Source of the DNA: Glaesserella sp041814905
GTDB lineage: Bacteria > Pseudomonadota > Gammaproteobacteria > Enterobacterales > Pasteurellaceae
Assembly: GCF_041814905.1 (NCBI RefSeq)
Contig: NZ_JBGXYA010000047.1
Span: forward strand, 1-60,287
Direction of reading: 5' to 3'
DNA length: 60,287 nucleotides
The translations under genes were made by a program, and so were the position numbers. Below are positions 24,939 through 32,941 of this stretch, piece by piece; position 1 is the stretch's first letter; each line of letters begins with the position of its first letter. The notes under the pieces were generated by a model. It made no database searches, was not told the origin of the DNA, and saw only the letters and a program-made list of their open reading frames with translations.

Positions 24939-26348
24939 TTATTTCCCTCTTTTACTGAACCAGTCACGGAAGCTTTCGCCTTCTGCGCTCGGTAAATCGC
25001 GTGCTTTTGTCCATTCGGCGATAGCGCCGACTTGAATCGGTGCTTTGCCGTTTTTGATAAACTTACCGGCAACCTTCGCCCCGATATTCACCCCGACTTT
25101 CCAAACCGTCGGATGGGCGTTTGCAAAGTTAAAACCAAAAATCGATAAACGCTCTGCCGTTGGTGTCATACCGTTTTGGGCAATATGTTCACGGTGTTTG
25201 AGAATAAGCTGAGCTAACGGGATTTTTACAGGGCAAACCGAGTTACAAGCGGTACAGAGAGAACAAGCATACGGAAGCTCTTTAAATTCTTCGTAACCAC
25301 CTAATAACGGAGAAATCACTGAACCAATAGGCCCCGGATAGATAGAGCCATAGCCGTGGCCACCGATTTGACGATAAGCCGGACATGTGTTCAAACAAGC
25401 TCCACAGCGAATACAGCGTAGAACGTCTTTGAATTCACTTTCTAAAATTTTTGAACGTCCGTTATCCACAATCACCAAATGGAATTCTTCAGGACCATCC
25501 GTCTCACCCGCTAAACGCGGACCAGTTAACCAAGTATTGTAAGCTGTGAGTTTTGCACCGACCGCACTACGTGCAAGCATTGTGATTAGCACATCAACTT
25601 CTTGGAAAGTCGGTGCCAAGCGCTCCATCCCCATCACGGCAATATGCGTTTTTGGAACCGTTGTCGCTAAACGAAGGTTACCTTCGTTAGTGACCAAACA
25701 GACAGAACCGGTTTCCGCCACGGCAAAATTACAGCCGCTGATGCCGATATCCGCTTCTAAGAAATCCTGACGAATGACTTTGCGCACAAAAGCCGTCATC
25801 TCTTCCGGCGTTTCCGAACCGTTGTAACCAAGCTGTTCATGTAACTCTTTACGAATTTGGTGACGATCTTTATGAATCGCCGGCACAACAATATGGGATG
25901 GTTTATCGCCAACGATTTGTAATAAATATTCGCCCAAATCGGTTTCAACGACTTTAATCCCTTCTTTTTCAAGAACATCATTTAAACCGATTTCTTCGGT
26001 GACCATCGATTTGGATTTAACAATCTTCTTCGCCTGCTTTGCTAAAGCAATTTTACGGATATAATCCGTCGCTTCTTCGGCAGTTTCGGCAAAATAGACT
26101 TTTCCACCGTTTTGGCTCACTTTTTCACTGAGTTGATAGAGATAAGCATCCAAATTGGCAAGTACATGATTACGGATTTGCTTCGCCAAATCGCGCCATT
26201 CTTCCCAATGTCCAAGTTCATCGACCATTTTTTGACGATTTGCACCGATAGTTTCTTGTGCTTTGACTACCGCTTTACGCATTATTTCATTGTGAATCTG
26301 ATTGTCGACACGGACTTTAAAGGCGAGATTACTGGTTTTTAACGACAT
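24939..26348 (-). CDS. lutB: LutB-type iron-sulfur protein of L-lactate oxidation (YkgF family)
   Basis: A 469-residue cytosolic protein combining an N-terminal LUD domain (DIGISGCNFAVAETGSVCLVTNEGN) with a two-cluster ferredoxin domain. The cluster motifs are CIRCGACLNTCPAYR (about 311-325) and CSLCTACNSVCPV (about 358-370); all eight Cys for two [4Fe-4S] clusters are present. It is thought to carry electrons from lactate in the LutABC complex. One base separates it from lutA upstream and from lutC downstream, marking a tight operon. Confidence 0.93.
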   Translation of the reverse strand: MSLKTSNLAFKVRVDNQIHNEIMRKAVVKAQETIGANRQKMVDELGHWEEWRDLAKQIRNHVLANLDAYLYQLSEKVSQNGGKVYFAETAEEATDYIRKIALAKQAKKIVKSKSMVTEEIGLNDVLEKEGIKVVETDLGEYLLQIVGDKPSHIVVPAIHKDRHQIRKELHEQLGYNGSETPEEMTAFVRKVIRQDFLEADIGISGCNFAVAETGSVCLVTNEGNLRLATTVPKTHIAVMGMERLAPTFQEVDVLITMLARSAVGAKLTAYNTWLTGPRLAGETDGPEEFHLVIVDNGRSKILESEFKDVLRCIRCGACLNTCPAYRQIGGHGYGSIYPGPIGSVISPLLGGYEEFKELPYACSLCTACNSVCPVKIPLAQLILKHREHIAQNGMTPTAERLSIFGFNFANAHPTVWKVGVNIGAKVAGKFIKNGKAPIQVGAIAEWTKARDLPSAEGESFRDWFSKRGK

Positions 26349-26349
26349 C

Positions 26350-27081
26350 TTATTTGCCCTCCTGCATCAAAACTTCGGCAATGTGCATCACTTTGATGTT
26401 TTTGCCTTCACGGCTTAAACGACCGCCGATATTGATTAAACAGCTTACATCCGCGCCGATTAAATATTCCGGCTCGACTTCACTTAAATGTTGTACTTTC
26501 TCTTTGACCATTTCACCTGAGATTTCCGCCATTTTAACGGAGAAAGTACCGCCGAATCCGCAACAAGTTTGCTGATTATGAATCGGTAACAATTCTAAAC
26601 CTTTAACATTCTGTAATAGAGTGAGCGGTTCGTTTACAATGCCCAATTTACGAAACAAACTGCAAGAAGGGTGATAGACTGCCTTGCCGGTAAGTTGAGC
26701 GCCGACATTGGTTACACCTAATTTATTAACAATAAAATCCGTTAAATCATGGAAACGGTTAGCTACTTTACGCGCACGTTCCGCCCATTGCATTTCTCCG
26801 AAACGCTCAAAATGTTCCGGATATGTTTTAATCGCATAAACACAAGAACCTGCCGGCGCCACGATTGGATAATCATTTACTTCAAAGGTTTCCACTAAAT
26901 TTTTCATACCGGCAAGCGCCTGCTTAGTATAACCGCTGTTAATCGCCGGCTGCCCGCAGCACCCCTGTTTTTCTAAAAAAGTAATCTTGCAGCCGAGTTT
27001 TTCTAACAGCAGCACACTATTTTTAGCTACCCCTGATTTGACAATATCACCGATACAGGTGACATAAAAATTCACATTCAT
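26350..27081 (-). CDS. lutA: LutA-type Cys-rich subunit of L-lactate oxidation (YkgE family)
   Basis: A 243-residue protein with two CCG domains, seen as GCCGQPAINSGY (about 41) and TCCGFGGTFSVK (about 172), each with the paired Cys typical of heterodisulfide-reductase-like subunits that bind an unusual Fe-S cluster. Together with LutB and LutC it oxidises L-lactate to pyruvate in many bacteria. It opens the lutABC operon; the lactate permease gene lies upstream on the same strand, separated by a USS hairpin. Confidence 0.93.
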   Translation of the reverse strand: MNVNFYVTCIGDIVKSGVAKNSVLLLEKLGCKITFLEKQGCCGQPAINSGYTKQALAGMKNLVETFEVNDYPIVAPAGSCVYAIKTYPEHFERFGEMQWAERARKVANRFHDLTDFIVNKLGVTNVGAQLTGKAVYHPSCSLFRKLGIVNEPLTLLQNVKGLELLPIHNQQTCCGFGGTFSVKMAEISGEMVKEKVQHLSEVEPEYLIGADVSCLINIGGRLSREGKNIKVMHIAEVLMQEGK

Positions 27082-27136
27082 AGTAACTCCAACTCAAATA
27101 ATGGTTTGAAAAATAATCCATAAAGATGAAATGAAA

Positions 27137-27183
27137 ACAAGCGGTATGATTTTGCAAATTTTTTACAAAAACCGACCGCTTGT
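27137..27183. terminator. Inverted USS pair between lctP and lutA
   Basis: Forward ACAAGCGGT (27137-27145) and reverse ACCGCTTGT (27175-27183) face each other around TTTGCAAATTTTTTACAAAAA. The arms can pair over 9 bp. It lies 14 bases after the lctP stop on the reverse strand, so it may reduce read-through into lutABC or only serve uptake. Confidence 0.55.
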
Positions 27184-27196
27184 CTCCTACAAAAGA

Positions 27197-28792
27197 TTAA
27201 AGTGTGTATAACATTGGAATAACAAAGATTCCGACAATGGCCGCAATAATGCCATAAATCATCATCGGCACCACCGTTTTCTTCATTATTTCACCTTCTT
27301 TATTTTGAATGTTCAATACTGAGTTTACCGCCACGATATTGTTGATACAAACCATATTCCCCATTGCGCCACCGGCAGATTGTAACGCCAGAATCAGGCT
27401 TGCGGATAATCCCGTTGCTTGAGCTGTTGATAATTGAACACTACCGAAAGTTAAGTTGGATACAGTGTTAGAACCGGAGAAGAAGGCACCGACAGCACCT
27501 AAATACGAAGCAAAGATTGTCCAATATTCACCGGTTGCGGCGGCAAAACTTTTACCAATAATTTTCACCATGGAATCCTCACCGCCGACAAGCATTAAGT
27601 TAACCATAATTAATGCACCGATTAAGGCAAAGAACGGCTTTTGGGTTTGTTGTACACTGCTTGAGAATACTGTTTTCACTTTTCCTGCAGATACCGCAAA
27701 GATTGGCACACAAATTAATACGGTGACCACAAACGGAATGAGTGCCGGAACATAAAGCAATTTATAACCTGCGCTAACCGACGTGCCGAAAATCTCTTTT
27801 AAACTGAAGATTAAACCATGACTGATATCAAAAATACCTAATTCACCTAATTTTACGCTAACCCAAGAAGTTGCATTATTCATCATCGCTTTGAACGGTA
27901 ATTGTTGTATACGGGTAATAATTAAAATCGCGATTAATAAACCACTAGGTAATAACGCTTTCAATACTTCGGCTTTCGTGACTGCATTGCTATCCAAAGT
28001 ATTTTCAACTTTTGCCAAGCCTACACCTTTATTTGCAAAGAAAATGGAAAGCAATAAACCCATTGCGCCCCCCACTAATGACGGGAATTCATAGTTTACC
28101 TGTGCAAGTAACAGATAAGGCAACACACAAGAGAAGATACTGATATAAATAAAGACAATGTTCTGACGAATCTCTTTACCGCTTACGACAAAACGTAACG
28201 CCATTACAGGGATGACAAATGCCGCAAAAGCGTGAATTAATGCCGTCATTGAACCGATTTCAAGGATTTGTTCTTCACCCAATTGTAGAGGTCCTAAACC
28301 AAACCAAGTCGGCGTACCAACTGCACCGAAAGAAACCGGCACAGAGTTCATCACCAATGCAAGCATTGCGACTTTAATCGGATTGAAACCTAAACCGACC
28401 AAAATCGGGGCAGCAATGGCAGCAGGCGTACCAAAGCCGCTCGCGCCTTCAATCATAAACGCAAATGCCCAACCGATAATCATCAACTGCGCTATCGGAT
28501 TCGGGTTAATGTTCCCCAACCATTTGCGTAACGTATTCGTTGCACCGGAAACTTCCGAAAAACGATTAAATAAAATGGCGCCGAAAATAACGGTAATCGG
28601 TGTTAAAACAGAAATCAGTGCAGACACAATATTCGCGCTGACTAAATTGAAATCCGTACCGAAATAAAAGAGTTGAATAACCAAGACTAATGCTGCGATA
28701 AGCGGAAGAGCAATGTAAGAAGGTAGTGCATTGCGTTTTACCATTAAATAGATCAGTAAAACAATAGGAAAAATACTAAGAAATAAAGCCAT
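27197..28792 (-). CDS. lctP: L-lactate permease, LctP family
   Basis: A 531-residue inner-membrane protein with 12 or more hydrophobic segments. Family signatures include FGAILFNRFSEVSGATNTLRKWL, GWAFAFMIEGASGFGTPAAIAAPIL, NSVPVSFGAVGTPTWFG and FFSGSNTVSNLTFGSVQ. It imports lactate with protons. I start it at ATG 28790-28792, with GAGG about 7 bases upstream, in place of a TTG four codons earlier. The neighbours lutABC fix the role as lactate use. A perfect CRP-type palindrome is 97 bases upstream. Confidence 0.93.
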   Translation of the reverse strand: MALFLSIFPIVLLIYLMVKRNALPSYIALPLIAALVLVIQLFYFGTDFNLVSANIVSALISVLTPITVIFGAILFNRFSEVSGATNTLRKWLGNINPNPIAQLMIIGWAFAFMIEGASGFGTPAAIAAPILVGLGFNPIKVAMLALVMNSVPVSFGAVGTPTWFGLGPLQLGEEQILEIGSMTALIHAFAAFVIPVMALRFVVSGKEIRQNIVFIYISIFSCVLPYLLLAQVNYEFPSLVGGAMGLLLSIFFANKGVGLAKVENTLDSNAVTKAEVLKALLPSGLLIAILIITRIQQLPFKAMMNNATSWVSVKLGELGIFDISHGLIFSLKEIFGTSVSAGYKLLYVPALIPFVVTVLICVPIFAVSAGKVKTVFSSSVQQTQKPFFALIGALIMVNLMLVGGEDSMVKIIGKSFAAATGEYWTIFASYLGAVGAFFSGSNTVSNLTFGSVQLSTAQATGLSASLILALQSAGGAMGNMVCINNIVAVNSVLNIQNKEGEIMKKTVVPMMIYGIIAAIVGIFVIPMLYTL

Positions 28793-28888
28793 GAGGCACC
28801 TCAAAAACAGAATAAAAGACTAAGATTGCCAAATCAGGAGCGAATTTTATTCTTATTTTTGTCAGAAAACAGCAGATTGTTACATTTT

Positions 28889-28904
28889 TGTGAACTTTAT
28901 CACA
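28889..28904 (-). promoter_or_regulatory. CRP-type operator upstream of lctP
   Basis: TGTGA-ACTTTA-TCACA, a perfect match to the CRP half-sites with the required 6-base spacer, flanked by T on the left and A on the right. It lies 97 bases before the lctP start and 100 bases or so beyond the folA terminator, so lctP (and perhaps lutABC) is the likely target. Activation when preferred sugars run out fits a lactate gene. Confidence 0.75.
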
Positions 28905-28973
28905 CAAATGTGAATTACTCGGCTAAAAATGGAGCACAAAAGACTTTTTTTACTCCAAAACAGTATATAAAAC

Positions 28974-29004
28974 AAGCATAGCCATAAAATGGGCTATGCC
29001 TGTT
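28974..29004 (-). terminator. Terminator after folA
   Basis: Stem GCATAGCC (28976-28983) / GGCTATGC (28992-28999), extendable past one mismatch by ACA/TGT. On the folA strand TTGTTTTATA follows. Confidence 0.75.
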
Positions 29005-29005
29005 T

Positions 29006-29491
29006 TTACTTAGTTAACACCATAAACCGACAACGGTAGGGATTTTTATCGTCAATTTCCGAATAATGTTCGGATGTGATTTTCCAAAGGTTTTCATCAA
29101 ATTCAAAGAACGTATCGCCTTCAATCTCAGCCTGAATTTCCGTTAAATAAAGTTTATCCGCCATCGGTAACGCTTGTTTAAATAGCTCTCCCCCACCGAT
29201 AATCATCAGTTCATGACTATTTGCAAAATTTTGCGCCAAACCGACCGCTTGTTGTAAATTTGTAGCCGAATAAGCACCTTCAACTGCAAAACCGCGACGA
29301 GACAAAATAATGTTCGGGCGTTTCGGTAATAAACGACCAATGGATTCGTAGGTTTTTCTCCCCATAATCACAGGCTTACCTAACGTATTTTCTCGAAACC
29401 ACGCTAAATCCACCGGCAAATGCCACGGCATTTGATTGTCTTTTCCAATCACTTTGTTTAAGGTTCGCGCTACAATTAAACTAATTTTCAT
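29006..29491 (-). CDS. folA: Dihydrofolate reductase
   Basis: Reduces dihydrofolate with NADPH for thymidylate and purine synthesis. The 161 residues show MKISLIVARTLNKVIGKDNQMPWHLPVDLAWFR with the catalytic acid (Asp in PVDLAWF) of the bacterial enzyme, then GRKTYESIGRLLPKRPNIILSR and MIIGGGELFKQALPMADKLYLTEI. A USS core (29244-29252) is embedded. The gene is divergent from proB; the 82-base gap must hold both promoters. Confidence 0.96.
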   Translation of the reverse strand: MKISLIVARTLNKVIGKDNQMPWHLPVDLAWFRENTLGKPVIMGRKTYESIGRLLPKRPNIILSRRGFAVEGAYSATNLQQAVGLAQNFANSHELMIIGGGELFKQALPMADKLYLTEIQAEIEGDTFFEFDENLWKITSEHYSEIDDKNPYRCRFMVLTK

Positions 29492-29573
29492 CTTCTGCGT
29501 CTCTTACTTTGAAATAAGGGGAATTTTAACAGATAATAGCCGCCAATTTCCGTTTATTTTAATGTAAAAAGCC

Positions 29574-30671
29574 ATGTCAAAAACTATCGTTGTCAAATTA
29601 GGGACAAGCACCCTTACTCACGGTTCAAAAAGTTTGAGCCGTCCGCATATGTTGGAAATCGTCAAACAGGTTGCACAATTACACCAACAAGGTCATCGTA
29701 TGATTATTGTCACATCCGGAGCCGTTGCTGCCGGGCGTGATTATTTAGGACACCGCGAATTACCCAAAAATCTTGCGTCTAAACAGTTGCTGGCGGCGGT
29801 CGGTCAAAGCCAGTTGATCCAAGTATGGGAAAGTTTGTTCTCAATTTACAATATTAAAATCGGGCAAATGTTACTCACCCGTGCGGATATTGAGAACAAA
29901 GATCACTTTTTGAATGCGCGCGATACTTTAAATGCCTTGCTTGACCAACAAATTATTCCAATCATCAATGAAAACGATGCAGTCGCCACCGCAGAATTTC
30001 GTATCGGGGATAATGACAATTTGTCTGCTCTCGTCGCGATTCTTGCTCAAGCGGAACAATTAATATTACTGACCGATCAACAAGGTCTATTCGACAGCGA
30101 TCCGCGCTCAAATCCAGATGCCCGCTTGCTTACCGTGGTGGAAAAAATCACACCTGAAATTCGCCAAATGGCAGGAGGCAGCGGCACAACGCTCGGGACC
30201 GGCGGTATGAGTACCAAAATTACTGCTGCGGATATTGCAACGCGTTCCGGTGTAGAAACATTAATTGCTTCCGGCGATCGCAAAAATGTCATTTTCGAAC
30301 TTGTTCAAGGGGAACCTATCGGTACCCGTTTCTTAGCACAAAGCGATAAAGTAGAAGGACGTAAACGTTGGTTATTTGGTGCACCGCCTGCCGGTTCAAT
30401 TTATATCGATCAAGGTGCGGAAAATGCGTTATTAATTCAACATAAATCGTTATTACCTGCCGGAATCAGCCGTGTTGAAGGTCAATTTGCACGAGGTGAA
30501 GTCATTAAAATCTTCAATCTTAACGGTAAAGTGCTTGCATTAGGCATTGCCCGCTATAACAGTGAAGCGCTTGATTTATTGAAAGGGAAAAAATCCGGTG
30601 AGATTGAAGCGATTTTAGGTTATGAATTTGGTTCTGTTGCTCTTCACCGTGATGAAATGGTTATCTACTAA
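29574..30671 (+). CDS. proB: Glutamate 5-kinase
   Basis: First step of proline synthesis: ATP-dependent phosphorylation of glutamate. The 365 residues carry the amino acid kinase domain (KLGTSTLTHGSKSL, VTSGAVAAG, NENDAVATAEFRIGDNDNLSALVA, GGMSTKITAADIATRSG) and a C-terminal PUA domain (about 275-365), the standard long form. proA is not adjacent. yfcA follows 11 bases downstream, so the genes proB-yfcA-nth-yihY may form one transcript. Confidence 0.97.
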   Translation: MSKTIVVKLGTSTLTHGSKSLSRPHMLEIVKQVAQLHQQGHRMIIVTSGAVAAGRDYLGHRELPKNLASKQLLAAVGQSQLIQVWESLFSIYNIKIGQMLLTRADIENKDHFLNARDTLNALLDQQIIPIINENDAVATAEFRIGDNDNLSALVAILAQAEQLILLTDQQGLFDSDPRSNPDARLLTVVEKITPEIRQMAGGSGTTLGTGGMSTKITAADIATRSGVETLIASGDRKNVIFELVQGEPIGTRFLAQSDKVEGRKRWLFGAPPAGSIYIDQGAENALLIQHKSLLPAGISRVEGQFARGEVIKIFNLNGKVLALGIARYNSEALDLLKGKKSGEIEAILGYEFGSVALHRDEMVIY

Positions 30672-30682
30672 TAGGAATCGTA

Positions 30683-31462
30683 ATGGACATTGAACTCGGG
30701 TTACATATTTTAGCCGTTTTATTTGTTGCTGCTTTTGTCGCCGGCTTTATTGATGCGATTGCCGGTGGCGGTGGCTTAATAACCATTCCGGCACTGCTCT
30801 CTGTCGGTATTCCGCCGGCAATGGCGCTCGGTACTAATAAACTTCAAGCGTGCGGAGGCTCTTTTTCGGCTTCGCTCTACTTCATTCGCAGAAAAGCTGT
30901 TGATTTAAAAGCGACTTGGTTACTGATTTTATTCACCTTTATCGGTGCTTCTCTCGGCACCATTTTTGTACAGCTGATCGATGTTAATGCGCTCAAAACG
31001 TTATTACCGTTTTTTGTATTGATTATTGGTATCTATTTTTTATTTAGTCCGACAATCGGTGAAGAAGATCGCCGTCAACGAATTAGCTATCCGTTGTTTG
31101 CTTTCACTGCTGCAGCAGGAATCGGCTTTTACGACGGAATGTTCGGTCCGGCAACCGGCTCATTTTTAACCCTCGCCTTCGTATTATTCCTTGGTTTTAA
31201 CTTATCCAAAGGGGTTGCCCACGCAAAAGTATTAAATTTTACGTCTAACTTCGCTTCATTAATCTTTTTTATTTTAGGCGGAGCAGTGTTATGGAAAATC
31301 GGTTTTGTGATGATGGTCGGTCAATTTATCGGTGGTAACTTGGGTGCCAGAATGGTCGTCACTAAAGGTAAACAAATTATTCGCCCGCTCATTGTGACGA
31401 TGTCATTTATTATGGTGGCAAAAATGTTATGGGATCAGGGCTATTTTTCTTTTTTAGGTTAA
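30683..31462 (+). CDS. yfcA: TSUP-family (TauE/SafE) membrane transporter, YfcA-like
   Basis: A 259-residue protein with seven to eight hydrophobic segments and the family signature GFIDAIAGGGGLITIPALLSVGIPPAMALGTNK, repeated in weaker form as GFYDGMFGPATGSFLTLAFV. TSUP proteins move sulfur-containing or other small organic anions; the substrate of YfcA is not proven. AGGAAT precedes ATG 30683. The nth gene starts 3 bases after the stop. Confidence 0.9.
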   Translation: MDIELGLHILAVLFVAAFVAGFIDAIAGGGGLITIPALLSVGIPPAMALGTNKLQACGGSFSASLYFIRRKAVDLKATWLLILFTFIGASLGTIFVQLIDVNALKTLLPFFVLIIGIYFLFSPTIGEEDRRQRISYPLFAFTAAAGIGFYDGMFGPATGSFLTLAFVLFLGFNLSKGVAHAKVLNFTSNFASLIFFILGGAVLWKIGFVMMVGQFIGGNLGARMVVTKGKQIIRPLIVTMSFIMVAKMLWDQGYFSFLG

Positions 31463-31465
31463 CCT

Positions 31466-32101
31466 ATGAATAAACAAAAACGTATCGAAATTTTAACACG
31501 GCTACGGGATGAAAATCCTCATCCGACAACAGAACTACAATACAACACACCATTTGAATTATTAATTGCAGTCATTTTATCCGCTCAGACAACGGATGTC
31601 GGGGTAAACAAAGCCACGGCTAAGCTTTATCCTGTAGCCAATACTCCGCAAGCGATTTTGGATTTGGGTTTGGCCGGTTTGAAGGAATACATAAAAACGA
31701 TTGGTTTATACAACAGCAAGGCGGAAAATATCATCAAAACCTGTCGTGATTTGATTGAAAAGCATAACGGCGAAGTACCACAAACTCGCGAAGAATTAGA
31801 AGCATTAGCCGGTGTCGGGCGTAAAACAGCCAATGTCGTATTGAATACCGCCTTTGGTCAACCGACTATTGCTGTGGATACGCATATTTTCCGCGTTTCT
31901 AACCGTACCAATTTTGCACCGGGTAAAGATGTGGTGAAAGTGGAGGAAAAATTACTCAAAGTTGTTCCGGATGAATTTAAAGTGGATGTACATCACTGGC
32001 TGATTCTGCATGGTCGCTACACCTGTATCGCACGTAAACCGCGCTGCGGTTCTTGTGTTATTGAAGATTTGTGCGAATATAAACAAAAAACCGATATTTG
32101 A
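31466..32101 (+). CDS. nth: Endonuclease III (DNA glycosylase/AP lyase)
   Basis: Removes oxidised pyrimidines in base excision repair. The 211 residues (same as E. coli) contain the helix-hairpin-helix with catalytic Lys in LAGVGRKTANV (K120), catalytic Asp in IAVDTHIFRV (D138), and the [4Fe-4S] ligands C187, C194, C197, C203 with the exact C-x6-C-x2-C-x5-C spacing. The gene sits between yfcA and yihY with very short gaps. Confidence 0.98.
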   Translation: MNKQKRIEILTRLRDENPHPTTELQYNTPFELLIAVILSAQTTDVGVNKATAKLYPVANTPQAILDLGLAGLKEYIKTIGLYNSKAENIIKTCRDLIEKHNGEVPQTREELEALAGVGRKTANVVLNTAFGQPTIAVDTHIFRVSNRTNFAPGKDVVKVEEKLLKVVPDEFKVDVHHWLILHGRYTCIARKPRCGSCVIEDLCEYKQKTDI

Positions 32102-32110
32102 GGTTAATGA

Positions 32111-32842
32111 ATGATAGGTAAGTTTTTAGCCGTTTGGAAAATGTTTCCGATCCAATTATATGCAACGTCGCTTACCTATTACAGCTTAATTGCCCTCGTT
32201 CCATTATTGGCATTTTGGCTCGGATTACTCGAATTTCTTTATATTGATGATCTTTTCCATGTGGTAATGCACGGTTTTCTTGATCCAATGGGTAAAATCG
32301 GCGATACGGTCGGTAGTACCTTATTTGATTTTGTACATAATACTCACGCCGGTATTGCCCGCCAATTTACTCTCGCTTTCTTCTTTTTCAGTATTTTTAT
32401 TTTGGTTTATAAAATCGATATCACCTTAAATAAACTTTGGCAAGTTCCTGTTCGTTTAGATTGGCGGTTCCTAAAAGTTTGGGGAGGATTTTTCCTATTT
32501 ATCTGCCTTTGTTCCGCATTGTTGTTTGCGATTAAAAGCTTTCCTCTCTTTTTACAAAATATTGTCAGTTATTTGTTCAGTTTTTTAATGATCAGCGGTT
32601 TATTTAAATTTATTCCGCGTGTTCCTATCGGAGCGTTCTCTGCAATGACCGGGGCATTATTTTGTCTGATTGCTTGGTTTCCTATCAGCCGTCTGTTCCA
32701 TACCCTAATTTATTGGAACGACACCTATTCACTCGTATTCCATGATTTCGTCGGAATTATGATTATGCTATTTTGGATCAATACGCTATGGCTGCTACTG
32801 CTTTCCGGTATGCTGATTTGCCGTATAATGCAACTTCGTTAA
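32111..32842 (+). CDS. YihY/BrkB-family inner-membrane protein (short form)
   Basis: A 243-residue protein with about six hydrophobic segments. LTYYSLIALVPLLAFWLGL, ILVYKIDITLNKLWQVP and FKFIPRVPIGAFSAMTGALFC match the positions of conserved blocks in YihY/BrkB (UPF0761). It is shorter than E. coli YihY (290 residues), mainly at both ends, and diverged. No biochemical function is established for the family. It starts 9 bases after nth and closes the yfcA-nth-yihY run. Confidence 0.75.
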   Translation: MIGKFLAVWKMFPIQLYATSLTYYSLIALVPLLAFWLGLLEFLYIDDLFHVVMHGFLDPMGKIGDTVGSTLFDFVHNTHAGIARQFTLAFFFFSIFILVYKIDITLNKLWQVPVRLDWRFLKVWGGFFLFICLCSALLFAIKSFPLFLQNIVSYLFSFLMISGLFKFIPRVPIGAFSAMTGALFCLIAWFPISRLFHTLIYWNDTYSLVFHDFVGIMIMLFWINTLWLLLLSGMLICRIMQLR

Positions 32843-32846
32843 CGGT

Positions 32847-32855
32847 ACAAGCGGT
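32847..32855 (+). repeat. USS core after yihY
   Basis: ACAAGCGGTC followed by TTTGCAAATTT at about 32871, five bases after the yihY stop. Confidence 0.85.
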
Positions 32856-32890
32856 CTGTTTTGGCAAAAAATTTGCAAATTTCTAAAAAC

Positions 32891-32922
32891 AAAACGGTAC
32901 GAAACCGAAATTTCGTACCGTT
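32891..32922. terminator. Bidirectional terminator between yihY and topA
   Basis: A 12-bp perfect stem AACGGTACGAAA / TTTCGTACCGTT (32893-32904, 32911-32922) with 6-nt loop. On the topA strand it is followed by TTGTTTTTAG. Confidence 0.88.
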
Positions 32923-32941
32923 ACTTTGTTACCAGATAGTG

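Noticed and set aside
24938..25072. N-terminal extension of LutC
   Set aside because: It overlaps the conserved end of lutB, and a proper ribosome site precedes ATG 24935-24937.
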